From NCBI GenBank assembly GCA_017621225.1, contig JAGATN010000020.1, forward strand, positions 1 through 62,899: a stretch of DNA of 62,899 nt, read 5' to 3'. Below the pieces are notes generated by a model. The model did no database searches, was not told the origin of the DNA, and saw only the letters and a program-made list of their open reading frames with translations. Positions 26,834 to 35,096 of the stretch are shown piece by piece. The stretch comes from Muribaculaceae bacterium (GTDB lineage: Bacteria; Bacteroidota; Bacteroidia; Bacteroidales; Muribaculaceae). The number at the start of each line of letters is the position of its first letter. Position 1 is the stretch's first letter. The position numbers and the translations under genes were made by a program.

Positions 26834-28093
26834 ATGAAAGCGTTAATGTTTGGGTGGGAGTTCCCACCTCACATCTTAGGCGGATTGGGTACGGCCAGCT
26901 ACGGGCTCACAAAAGGTATGTGGGAGTGTGGCGATATGGACATCACGTTTGTCATACCCAAGCCATTTGGCGATGAGGACAAAAGCTTTGCTCACATCAT
27001 AGGCGCATCGCAAGTGCCCATAGCATGGCGCGATGTCGACCGCGAATATGTAGATCAGCGCATCGGCAAGCTGATGGATCCCGATCTGTATTTCAGATTG
27101 CGGTCGAACATCTATGCCGATTTCAACTATATGCGCACCAACGACCTGGGATGCCTCGAATTTTCGGGCCGTTATCCCGACAACCTGCTTGAGGAAATAA
27201 ACAACTACTCCATCATGGCAGGGGTGGTGGCGCGCACGCTCGACTTCGACGTGATACACTCGCATGACTGGCTGACATACCCCGCCGGCATCCATGCAAA
27301 GCAAGTTACCGGAAAGCCTCTCGTAATCCATGTGCATGCCACCGACTTCGACCGCTCGCGCGGCAACGTCAATCCCACGGTGTTCGGCATCGAAAAAGAT
27401 GGCATGAACAATGCCGACCACATAATAACGGTGAGCAACCTTACCCGTCAGACCGTAATAGAAAAATATGGCATAGATCCGTCGAAAGTCACCACGGTTC
27501 ACAATGCAGTTACGCCGCTTAGCGAAGAATTGCTGAACGTAGAGGTGTCGAAGCCGAAAGAAAAGGTCATTACATTCTTAGGTCGAATCACTATGCAGAA
27601 AGGCCCCGAATATTTCGTCGAGGCTGCCGCAAAGGTCTTGAAGAATAATCATAACGCACGTTTCGTCATGGCCGGCAGCGGCGACATGATGGACAAGATG
27701 ATAGCGCTTGCCGCCGAGCGAGGCATCGCCGACCGCTTCCACTTCCCGGGCTTCCAGAAGGGCAAGCAGGTGTATGAAATGCTCAAGGCCAGCGACGTGT
27801 ATGTGATGCCATCGGTTTCCGAGCCCTTCGGCATATCGCCTCTCGAGGCAATGCAGATGGGCGTTCCCTCGATCATTTCGAAGCAGAGCGGTTGTGCCGA
27901 GATACTCACCAACGTGATAAAGACCGATTATTGGGACATAGACGCAATGGCCGACGCCATTAATTCGATAATAACTTATCCGGCTATGTATAACCAGTTG
28001 CGCGAAGATGGCCTTGACGAGGTCAACCGCATCACCTGGGATAAATCCGGAGCCAAGGTTATTGACATATACAAAAACGTCATTAACCGATAA
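26834..28093 (+). CDS. GT4-family glycosyltransferase, glycogen synthase-like
   Basis: A 419-residue GT-B glycosyltransferase. The N-terminal GWEFPPHILGGLG loop resembles starch/glycogen synthase acceptor-site sequences. The C-terminal nucleotide-sugar site shows EPFGISPLEAMQMG, the E-x7-E pattern. Position between a debranching enzyme and a GH57 protein supports a role in making the alpha-glucan. Donor (UDP- or ADP-glucose) cannot be told from the sequence. Confidence 0.88.
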   Translation: MKALMFGWEFPPHILGGLGTASYGLTKGMWECGDMDITFVIPKPFGDEDKSFAHIIGASQVPIAWRDVDREYVDQRIGKLMDPDLYFRLRSNIYADFNYMRTNDLGCLEFSGRYPDNLLEEINNYSIMAGVVARTLDFDVIHSHDWLTYPAGIHAKQVTGKPLVIHVHATDFDRSRGNVNPTVFGIEKDGMNNADHIITVSNLTRQTVIEKYGIDPSKVTTVHNAVTPLSEELLNVEVSKPKEKVITFLGRITMQKGPEYFVEAAAKVLKNNHNARFVMAGSGDMMDKMIALAAERGIADRFHFPGFQKGKQVYEMLKASDVYVMPSVSEPFGISPLEAMQMGVPSIISKQSGCAEILTNVIKTDYWDIDAMADAINSIITYPAMYNQLREDGLDEVNRITWDKSGAKVIDIYKNVINR

Positions 28094-28141
28094 ATAATAT
28101 TCAGCAATTAAAAAAATCAACCTTATTAAATAGTCAAAATC

Positions 28142-29605
28142 ATGAAGGCCATTTGCTTTTATTTTCAGATTCATCAGCCATTCAGACTTAAAAGGTATCG
28201 TTTCTTCGACATAGGCAACGACCATTATTACTATGATGATTTTGCCAACGATGACATATTGACCCGCATAGCTCAGCATAGCTACATTCCCGCAGCCGAA
28301 AGCTTGCTGCGAATGATAGAGGAAAGCAAGGGCAAGTTCCGTTGCGCACTCTCAATAACCGGCGTAGCTCTCGAACAGTGCGAACAATACGTGCCCGAAT
28401 TCATCGATTTGCTTAAAAAACTTGCCGACACCGGTTGCGTGGAATTCCTCGCCGAAACATATGCACATTCGCTATCGTCGCTCGTCGACCCCGAAGAATT
28501 TGCCTATCAGGTGAAGATGCATGACGACAAGATCCATGAATTGTTCGGCGTGCGTCCGACGGTGATGCGTAACACCGAGCTTATATATTGCGATGAAATG
28601 GCACCGCAGATACTTGCCATGGGCTATAAAGGGGTGATAACCGAAGGTGCAAAGCACATTCTCGGATGGAAATCGCCTAACTACGTATATTCGGCCGCCG
28701 GCGCTCCCAAGCTCAAGATGCTTCTTAAAAATTCGAAGCTGAGCGACGACATTTCGTTCCGTTTCAGCAATCCGGAGTGGGATGCATATCCTCTGACCGC
28801 CGACAAGTACATTGACTGGATCGCATCGACTCCCGAACAGGAACAGATAGTGAACCTGTTCATGAACCTCGAAACGTTTGGCGAGTTGCAAAATCGCGGT
28901 ACGGGCATATTCCAGTTCCTCGAAGCGCTTCCTCGTTTCGCGCACGAACGCGGCATCGAATTCTGGACGCCCTCCGAAGTCATTGCAAAAATCAAGCCCG
29001 TCGGCGAATTGTCGGTACTGCACCCGATATCGTGGGCCGATGAAGCTCGTGACACCTCGGCATGGCTTGGAAACAAGTTGCAGAACGAAGCGTTCGACAA
29101 GCTTTATTCCGTTGCCGAACGCGTGCGCCTGTGCGACGACCGCCGCTTGAAGCAGGACTGGAACTATCTTCAGGCTTCAGACCATTTCTTCTACATGTCG
29201 ACCAAGCATATGGCTGACGGAGCCGTTCATTCGCACTTCAGCCCGTACGAAACGCCGTTCCAGGCTTTCACCAACTATATGAACGTGCTTGCCGACTTCA
29301 TAGTACGCGTAGAGGAGCAGTACCCGCTTTCGATTGAGAATGAGGAACTCAACTCGCTGCTGACCACCATTCGTAATCAGGCGCGCGAAATAGAGACGCT
29401 CAATAAAGAGGTGGCATCGATGCGTCAGAACATCGAACACTTCAACGAGGAGCATCTGTTGCGCGAAAAGAAAACCGAAAAGCCCAAAGCCGAGCCAGAA
29501 AAGGAACCGGCAAAAAAGAAAGCTTGCAAGACTGCCGCAGCCAAGAAACCCGCCGCAAAGAAGCCTGCTGCAAAGAAGGCCTCCAAAAGCGAGGAAAAGA
29601 AATGA
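28142..29605 (+). CDS. GH57 alpha-amylase-like protein with Lys/Ala-rich tail
   Basis: A 487-residue GH57 protein. Region 1 is IHQPFR (residues 10-15). The nucleophile Glu is E146 in RNTELIY. In region 4 the expected proton-donor Asp of D-x-E-T-F-G-E is Asn (N242 in MNLETFGE), so hydrolysis may be weak or absent. Residues about 445-487 form a coiled coil end followed by repeated KKPAA/AKK segments like a histone H1 tail. Last gene of the glycogen cluster, ended by a strong terminator. A branching or regulatory role is possible. Confidence 0.88.
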   Translation: MKAICFYFQIHQPFRLKRYRFFDIGNDHYYYDDFANDDILTRIAQHSYIPAAESLLRMIEESKGKFRCALSITGVALEQCEQYVPEFIDLLKKLADTGCVEFLAETYAHSLSSLVDPEEFAYQVKMHDDKIHELFGVRPTVMRNTELIYCDEMAPQILAMGYKGVITEGAKHILGWKSPNYVYSAAGAPKLKMLLKNSKLSDDISFRFSNPEWDAYPLTADKYIDWIASTPEQEQIVNLFMNLETFGELQNRGTGIFQFLEALPRFAHERGIEFWTPSEVIAKIKPVGELSVLHPISWADEARDTSAWLGNKLQNEAFDKLYSVAERVRLCDDRRLKQDWNYLQASDHFFYMSTKHMADGAVHSHFSPYETPFQAFTNYMNVLADFIVRVEEQYPLSIENEELNSLLTTIRNQAREIETLNKEVASMRQNIEHFNEEHLLREKKTEKPKAEPEKEPAKKKACKTAAAKKPAAKKPAAKKASKSEEKK

Positions 29606-29630
29606 CAGCGTAGCGGTTAATCGATAAATC

Positions 29631-29686
29631 ATTTGCCCCGCGAGCAATGCCGAATGGTCGGAAGCTAGCGGGGCAAATCTGTTTTT
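29631..29686. terminator. Terminator of the glycogen cluster
   Basis: ATTTGCCCCGC and GCGGGGCAAAT form a perfect 11-bp stem with a 26-nt loop, followed by TCTGTTTTT. It lies between the convergent GH57 and DUF2130 genes. Confidence 0.8.
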
Positions 29687-29709
29687 GGCGTGGACGGGTG
29701 CGGGCCCGG

Positions 29710-31191
29710 CTATTCGGTTTTATCGGCCGATTTGGCTTCTTCGAATTTGGCTTTCATCGTGGGGTTGCCATAGGTAAGCTTCTTGATTGTGAAGTCGGTT
29801 TCGACCGATTCGTTTGCGCGCAGCAGCTTCTGCTCCGACGTTTCGAACAGTTCCTTCACCTTTCGCAATGTGCCCACTTGCTTTTCGAGCGATTCTATCA
29901 CCTTGTCGATGCCTCCGATGGCATCGTTGTGCTTCTTTATATGCGCCTCGACGAGCTTTCCGAACGATAAGGCGAACTGGTCGCGTCGTTTCTCGAAATT
30001 CGTCACGTCGATCGACTGCGCCTTTGCCACTTCGAGCTCGGCCCTGAGCGACTGAATTTCGGCAAGGCTCTTTCGCGATGCCTGACACAGCAGCGCAATG
30101 AGCGTCATGAACATCTGCGGACGTATGACGTACATTTTCGGATAGCGGTGCGATTTATTGACTATTCCGTCGTTGTACAGCTCGTTGTCGCGTTCGAGCA
30201 TCGATACGAGCACGGCATATTCACAATTCTTTTCGCGGCGATCCTTGTCGAGCTTTTCAAGGAAGTCGTCGTTTTTGTGCTTTGTAGAGCCGGAGTCAGA
30301 CTCGTTTTTCATTTCAAACATGATTGAAATGTATTCGCGCGAATCCACGTAATCGCGGAAAATGAAGTCGCCCTTCGATCCGGTGCGGGCATCATTGTCC
30401 TTCGCAAAATATGCATCGGGAAACATGCCCATGCTTTGAGCCTGATTAAATAGCGTCTGGCAGTGAATTTCGAGCGTTTCGCCGATCATCTTTGTCGACA
30501 GTCGAGCTTTGAAATCCTTGTGATATTGAATCTCCTTGTCTTTTTCGCTCACTATCATCATGTGCCGCTCTTTCAGCGACGCTATTTGTGTGGCGGCATC
30601 CTTCTTTTCGGTCTCTATCTTATTGCGCAGGTCGGCTATTTCGGCCTCTTTTTTCTGAATCAACGTTGCGGCCTTCTTCTGCTCCTCGAGTATGGCAACG
30701 CGCCGCGCGCCATCGCTTTGGGCTATCGTCGATTTCAGGTCGTATATGGTTCGGTCTTTTTCGGCCAATGCATCCTTGTGCTGCTGCTCTTTTTTCAGCA
30801 GTTGCGATTCCATTTCCATCTGTTTCGTGGCGGTCACGGCATTCAGTTGCTCCTGCACTTTGGCTATCAGGGCATCTTTACGGGCCATTTCGTCGGCCAT
30901 TTCGAGCTGTTTCTTCTCGGCGGCATTGGCCAGATTCTCCTTCAGCAGTGCTATCTCGGCATCGCGCTCGGCAAGCTTTCGCTCCTGATCGTGAAATTTT
31001 GTTTCAAACGATTGTTCGTCATTAAGGCGTTGCATCTTGTACTCGGCGGCCGCTTTGTCGAGCAATTCGTTGGCTCGGCGTTCCACTTCTTCGTTAAACG
31101 CCGTGTTTCTGACCTGATTGGCAATCGACTCAAACATTTCATCGTCGACCGTGAATGCATTTTTGCAATGCGGACATTTCAATACCTTCAT
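29710..31191 (-). CDS. DUF2130 coiled-coil protein with N-terminal zinc-finger-like motif
   Basis: A 493-residue protein. It starts with CPHCKNAFTVDDE, a CxxC element. Long coiled coil runs from about residue 30 to 230 (RANELLDKAAAEYKMQRLNDE... ERHMMIVSEKDKE), then the conserved DUF2130 domain (TLFNQAQSMGMFPDAYFAKDN, GSKGDFIFRDY, EMKNESDSG). The last part resembles PD-(D/E)XK-type folds (E-x-K in FEMKNE), but nuclease activity is inference. Monocistronic, with a clear own promoter. Confidence 0.88.
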   Translation of the reverse strand: MKVLKCPHCKNAFTVDDEMFESIANQVRNTAFNEEVERRANELLDKAAAEYKMQRLNDEQSFETKFHDQERKLAERDAEIALLKENLANAAEKKQLEMADEMARKDALIAKVQEQLNAVTATKQMEMESQLLKKEQQHKDALAEKDRTIYDLKSTIAQSDGARRVAILEEQKKAATLIQKKEAEIADLRNKIETEKKDAATQIASLKERHMMIVSEKDKEIQYHKDFKARLSTKMIGETLEIHCQTLFNQAQSMGMFPDAYFAKDNDARTGSKGDFIFRDYVDSREYISIMFEMKNESDSGSTKHKNDDFLEKLDKDRREKNCEYAVLVSMLERDNELYNDGIVNKSHRYPKMYVIRPQMFMTLIALLCQASRKSLAEIQSLRAELEVAKAQSIDVTNFEKRRDQFALSFGKLVEAHIKKHNDAIGGIDKVIESLEKQVGTLRKVKELFETSEQKLLRANESVETDFTIKKLTYGNPTMKAKFEEAKSADKTE

Positions 31192-31225
31192 TGGGTGACG
31201 GAGGGGGATTATATCCTCGCAATTG

Positions 31226-31257
31226 CAAATTTACTTCAAATTTGGTAGCGCATCAAA
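31226..31257 (-). promoter_or_regulatory. Promoter of the DUF2130 gene
   Basis: Read on the minus strand: TTTG (31254-31257), 20-nt spacer, TAAATTTG (31226-31233). Perfect consensus with a leader of about 27 nt. Confidence 0.75.
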
Positions 31258-31279
31258 TAGCATTCATATAAAATTGTAG

Positions 31280-31287
31280 TAATTTTG
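31280..31287 (+). promoter_or_regulatory. -7 box of the GT39 gene
   Basis: TAATTTTG, a perfect TAnnTTTG, 24 nt before the start codon. -33 element not clear. Confidence 0.5.
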
Positions 31288-31311
31288 TAGCTCATTTACG
31301 ATAATGTTTAT

Positions 31312-33015
31312 ATGAAACATATTATAAGTAAAGTGGCAATGCCCATTTTGATATTGTTGCTCGTCGTGACATTTCTACCGTGGACATCGGATGTGTTGTT
31401 TAATACTAAAGGTGAACCGCGCGAAGCCATCGTGGCGGTGTCGATGCTGCAAAGCGGCGAGTGGGTGCTTCCCATGAGCTTTGGAGAAGAAATACCGTAT
31501 AAGCCGCCTTTTTTGGCATGGTGCATTGCGGCCGTGTCGATGCTCACCGGAGGCATTACGGAGTTTTCGTCGCGCTTGCCATCGATGATTGCGGTGATGT
31601 GTCTCGTGGTGTCGACGTTTCTCTTTTTTCGTAAGCGCATCGGTCTCAATCTTGCGCTGCTCACGGCTTTGATAGCCATGACTTCGGTAGAGGTGTGGCG
31701 TGCCGGATGGGCTTGCAGGGTCGATATGCTTCTCACCGCTTTTATGGTGGGAGCCATATATCGGTTATACATTTTCTTCGACAAGCGAGGTCGGGGCTTG
31801 CCCGCGTGGGCCATATTGCTCATGTCATGTGCCGTGCTCACCAAAGGGCCGGTGGGCATGTTGTTGCCGTGTCTGTCGGTGGGCATCTACCGATTGCTTC
31901 GCGGCGATCGCTTTTGGCCTTTGTTCCTTCGTCTGGCGGCATCGGGAGTGCTGTCGTGCGTCGTTCCCGCCATATGGTATGTAATGGCATATAATATAGG
32001 TGGTGATATGTTTCTCAATCTTGCCATGGAGGAAAATTTCGGTCGTTTCATGGGCAAGATGGGCTATGAGTCGCATGAAAATCCGGCATATTACAATGTC
32101 ATCACCGTGGTGGCCGGCATGTTGCCATATACGTTGCTTGCGTTGTTGGGCCTGATCGGGGTAGCGGCGGCGAAGCGCGGGCGTTTGTTCAAATCGGCGC
32201 GTTTTGCCCGGTTCGAGACGTTGAAACGTCGCATACGCGAAGCCGACAAGCTTCAACTGTTTGCTCTTACGGTGACATTGGTCATATTCATATTCTATTG
32301 CATTCCCAAAAGCAAGCGAAGCGTGTATTTGCTGCCCATATATCCGTTTCTGGCTTATTACGTGGCGTTGTTGATAAACGTAATGGCCGTGAAATATCGC
32401 CGGGCGCTGGTGGTTTACGGTTCGGTGATAAACGTAGTGGTGGCATTGATGGTGCTGTTTGCCCTGACGCTTGCCGTGGCCGACATGGCCTGCCCCGAAA
32501 TGTTCAGCAGCATGCCTGCCCAAGTGGTGAGGATGGCGCGTCGATGCTCCGATTTGGGTGGCATAATAGTGATGGTGGTGGCATTGGGCATATCGGCCTA
32601 TGCTTTCGCCTCATTGCGCCGTAAGCCATATTCGATGATAAGCGGATTTATGATGAGTACCATAGTGGCTTACTGGATGATCGGCTTCCTGTTCTTGCCG
32701 CCAATATTGAATGCCAAGAGCGACAAAATGGTGGCCGAAGCCATTGAAAGGCATTGGGTTTCCGGGCCCGTTTATTCGTATGTCGATTCGGGCATGGTGC
32801 GTTTTTACACGGTTAATTTCTATCTCGACGATAGCGTGAGGGAGTTTGAGCGCGCGAATCCGTCGGATGGAATCATGATAGTGGGAAAACATGACTTCGA
32901 CGCGTGGCAGAAGCGTTTCGGCGACTCATACAAAGTGGAAGATGTGATGGATCTGGGGCATCGCAGTTGCGATCTCCGACAGCCGGTGCTGCTTGTGGAG
33001 TTCGTGCGTAAGTAA
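31312..33015 (+). CDS. GT39-family (ArnT/PMT-like) membrane glycosyltransferase
   Basis: A 567-residue inner-membrane protein with about 12 helices. The first periplasmic loop has GEPREAIVAVSML and LPMSFGEEIPYKPPFLAW, the ArnT/PMT_2 acceptor-loop pattern including the acidic and Tyr-Lys-Pro-Pro residues. Such enzymes transfer a sugar from a polyprenyl-phosphate carrier to lipid A, protein or polysaccharide on the periplasmic side. The soluble C-terminal part is about 100 residues. The acceptor cannot be deduced. It ends 3 bp from the convergent GNAT gene. Confidence 0.87.
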   Translation: MKHIISKVAMPILILLLVVTFLPWTSDVLFNTKGEPREAIVAVSMLQSGEWVLPMSFGEEIPYKPPFLAWCIAAVSMLTGGITEFSSRLPSMIAVMCLVVSTFLFFRKRIGLNLALLTALIAMTSVEVWRAGWACRVDMLLTAFMVGAIYRLYIFFDKRGRGLPAWAILLMSCAVLTKGPVGMLLPCLSVGIYRLLRGDRFWPLFLRLAASGVLSCVVPAIWYVMAYNIGGDMFLNLAMEENFGRFMGKMGYESHENPAYYNVITVVAGMLPYTLLALLGLIGVAAAKRGRLFKSARFARFETLKRRIREADKLQLFALTVTLVIFIFYCIPKSKRSVYLLPIYPFLAYYVALLINVMAVKYRRALVVYGSVINVVVALMVLFALTLAVADMACPEMFSSMPAQVVRMARRCSDLGGIIVMVVALGISAYAFASLRRKPYSMISGFMMSTIVAYWMIGFLFLPPILNAKSDKMVAEAIERHWVSGPVYSYVDSGMVRFYTVNFYLDDSVREFERANPSDGIMIVGKHDFDAWQKRFGDSYKVEDVMDLGHRSCDLRQPVLLVEFVRK

Positions 33016-33018
33016 GGA

Positions 33019-33504
33019 TTATAGAAGCAGTTCATAGTCGACCACGTCGAGTACCTTGCCGAATTTTCGGCCCACCTTTTTGAACGATGATACCTGTTTG
33101 AATCCGAGTTTGCGGTGAAACGAGCAGCTGGGTTCGTTGCCCTCGGTTATGCATGCTATCAGGGCCGTGATGCCTTGTTCGCGGCAGGCTTCGATGAGCC
33201 GTTGCATCAGTTTCATTGCAATTCCCTTGCCGGTGTATTCAGGCGAAAGGTATATCGTGGTTTCGAGCGTGCAGTCGTAGGCGGCGCGGTCTTTCCATTT
33301 ATGAACAAAGCAATATCCCACTACTTTGCCGTCGGTTTCGTATACGAAATAAGGAAATTGGGCGGCAATGTTGGTTATGTGGCTGCGCATCTCGTCGACC
33401 GAAAGCGGCGTGGTGGCAAATGATATGGTGGTGTTCGTCACATAATGTTCGTTGATCGCCGCAATGTAGGGCGCGTCGGTTTCGGGATTTACCTTTCGTA
33501 TCAT
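33019..33504 (-). CDS. GNAT-family N-acetyltransferase (phosphinothricin acetyltransferase-like)
   Basis: A 161-residue single-domain GNAT enzyme. The acetyl-CoA pyrophosphate loop is YTGKGIAMKLMQRLIEACREQG, and GNEPSCSFHRKLGFKQV is the typical C-terminal motif. IYLSPEYTGKG and the N-terminal AAINEHYVTNTTISF are reminiscent of the PAT/MddA subgroup that acetylates small amine compounds. Monocistronic and convergent with GT39. Confidence 0.88.
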   Translation of the reverse strand: MIRKVNPETDAPYIAAINEHYVTNTTISFATTPLSVDEMRSHITNIAAQFPYFVYETDGKVVGYCFVHKWKDRAAYDCTLETTIYLSPEYTGKGIAMKLMQRLIEACREQGITALIACITEGNEPSCSFHRKLGFKQVSSFKKVGRKFGKVLDVVDYELLL

Positions 33505-33615
33505 AGCTCACTTTATTTGGTCGCGAAGGTAATAATATCGCATGAAAGTGGTGCTCCGATTCACATTTGTTAACCATTGCATCTCCCATGCAATAAGAGG
33601 TTGAAGTAAATTTCG

Positions 33616-33623
33616 TATCTTTG
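33616..33623 (+). promoter_or_regulatory. -7 box of the AraC-type regulator gene
   Basis: TATCTTTG fits TAnnTTTG exactly, 15 nt before the start codon. No clear -33 element. Confidence 0.45.
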
Positions 33624-33638
33624 TGAAAATAATCGGCC

Positions 33639-34517
33639 ATGTCAAAAATAATAACCGAAATAACGCCTTTGTCAGATCAGGATTGCTTTTATCTGGTTGA
33701 CCGATTTAAGGCAGGATTCGATTTCCCCATTCACCGTCACGGCGACGTGGAGCTTAACTTTGTGAGCAATTGCAGAGGGTGTCAGCGCATAGTGGGCGAT
33801 TCGATAGAAACGCTCGACTATTACGATCTGGTGGTCATAGGGCCGGGATTGGAGCACGGATGGATTCAGAACGGAGTGGAGCAGGACGGCAGGATGCGGG
33901 AGATTACCATACAATGGTCGAAAAACAGCTTCGAAGATGTGTCGCTGAGCAAAAATCAGTTTATGCCCATACGCGAATTTTTTGCGCGCGTGCGCAATGG
34001 CGTGGCATTCGGTCAAAGTTTCATAGAGAGCCTGATACCAAAGCTCGATGCGTTGGTGGCGCCACAGCCGGGATTCATAAGATACTTGAGGTTGCTCGAA
34101 ATATTGTATCTGATGTCGGTCAGCGACGACTGGCGTTCGCTGTCGACCACTTCGTTTGCCAACGTTGCCGACACCGGCAATTCGCGCAGAATAAAAAAGA
34201 TAAAGGCTTACATAGGCAAAAATTTTGCCGGGCCGTTGCGACTCGACGATCTTGCCGCGTTGGTCAGCATGACGCCGTCGGCCTTCAGCCGATTTTTCAA
34301 GAGTCAAACCAATCAGACGCTTTCCGATTACATCATCGACGTAAGGCTTGGTCACGCCATAAGGCATCTCGTCGACACAAATATGACAAGTGCCGAAATA
34401 TGTTATTTATGCGGATTCAACAACATTTCGAATTTCAACCGGCTTTTCCGCAAGCGTAAGGGTTGCACGCCGATGGAGTTCAGGGAAAAATATATCAAGA
34501 CCAAAATCATCATATAA
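33639..34517 (+). CDS. AraC-family transcriptional regulator
   Basis: A 292-residue regulator. The N-terminal cupin-like sensor has FPIHRHGDVELNFV near residue 30. The C-terminal double helix-turn-helix covers about residues 185-285 (LDDLAALVSMTPSAFSRFFK and SAEICYLCGFNNISNFNRLFRKRKGCTPMEFR). It lies directly upstream of and in line with the mannan locus and probably responds to a manno-oligosaccharide. The target promoter is likely the one at 34594-34625. Confidence 0.9.
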   Translation: MSKIITEITPLSDQDCFYLVDRFKAGFDFPIHRHGDVELNFVSNCRGCQRIVGDSIETLDYYDLVVIGPGLEHGWIQNGVEQDGRMREITIQWSKNSFEDVSLSKNQFMPIREFFARVRNGVAFGQSFIESLIPKLDALVAPQPGFIRYLRLLEILYLMSVSDDWRSLSTTSFANVADTGNSRRIKKIKAYIGKNFAGPLRLDDLAALVSMTPSAFSRFFKSQTNQTLSDYIIDVRLGHAIRHLVDTNMTSAEICYLCGFNNISNFNRLFRKRKGCTPMEFREKYIKTKIII

Positions 34518-34593
34518 GAGAGCTATCGGGCGGCCCATTTGCAAAGAAAAAGTGAAATTGTCAAAATAGTATCGTAGTAGGGTAAGAAAATAG

Positions 34594-34625
34594 ATTGTCG
34601 CAATGGGTTAAAGGCTGTAATTTTG
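34594..34625 (+). promoter_or_regulatory. Promoter of the mannan utilisation operon
   Basis: ATTG (34594-34597), 20-nt spacer, TAATTTTG (34618-34625). Expected start near 34632, giving a leader of about 105 nt to the first gene. Region 34518-34738 holds only this promoter and the palindrome at 34684. Confidence 0.7.
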
Positions 34626-34683
34626 CGGTATCTTACTATAAGTCATAAGCTATGAAATATTTTCATGCTGTCATAATAGTATT

Positions 34684-34705
34684 AGGGGTTGTTTAAACAA
34701 CCTCT
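34684..34705 (+). promoter_or_regulatory. Palindrome in the leader of the mannan operon
   Basis: GGTTGTTTAAACAACC is a perfect 16-bp palindrome, extended by weaker pairs to AGG...TCT. It lies within the predicted leader, about 35 nt before the first start codon, so it may be an operator or a leader hairpin. Confidence 0.5.
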
Positions 34706-34738
34706 CAACCTTGTAGATCTGTTTTTAGCCATGACATT

Positions 34739-35035
34739 ATGAATAAATTAGTCTCTACCTTACTTCTTGGAGCCGCAATTCTGGCTTCATCGCCGCACGT
34801 GCAAGGCGAAGCCGCGCTCAGCGTAACCCATGCCGATGGCAATCGCACCACGGTGGTCGGGGTGACCGGTGTGGAATCGGTGGAACGCGACGGCGCTACC
34901 GTGACCACGGTGACTATGCGCGATAAGGTGTATCCGATGGAACTTAAGGTGAACTATCCGTTGACATATAACGTCGACTACAACAAAAATACCGACTACT
35001 CATCGAGAGTGCTCAGACTCACCGAAGTAAAATGA
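34739..35035 (+). CDS. Small secreted protein of unknown function in the mannan operon
   Basis: A 98-residue protein with a clear signal peptide (MNKLVSTLLLGAAILASSPHVQG, likely cut before EA). The mature part, about 75 residues, is rich in Val and Thr with alternating hydrophobics (VTHADGNRTTVVGVTGVESV and TVTMRDKVYPMELKV), suggesting a small beta fold. No cysteine or lipobox. I do not recognise a family. First gene after the operon promoter and 61 bp ahead of the GH26 gene, so a periplasmic helper role is possible but unproven. Confidence 0.7.
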   Translation: MNKLVSTLLLGAAILASSPHVQGEAALSVTHADGNRTTVVGVTGVESVERDGATVTTVTMRDKVYPMELKVNYPLTYNVDYNKNTDYSSRVLRLTEVK

Positions 35036-35096
35036 GTTTTGGACATATACTATAAACTTACTACATTTGAAATCAATAATGTAATAATCGCAAATT

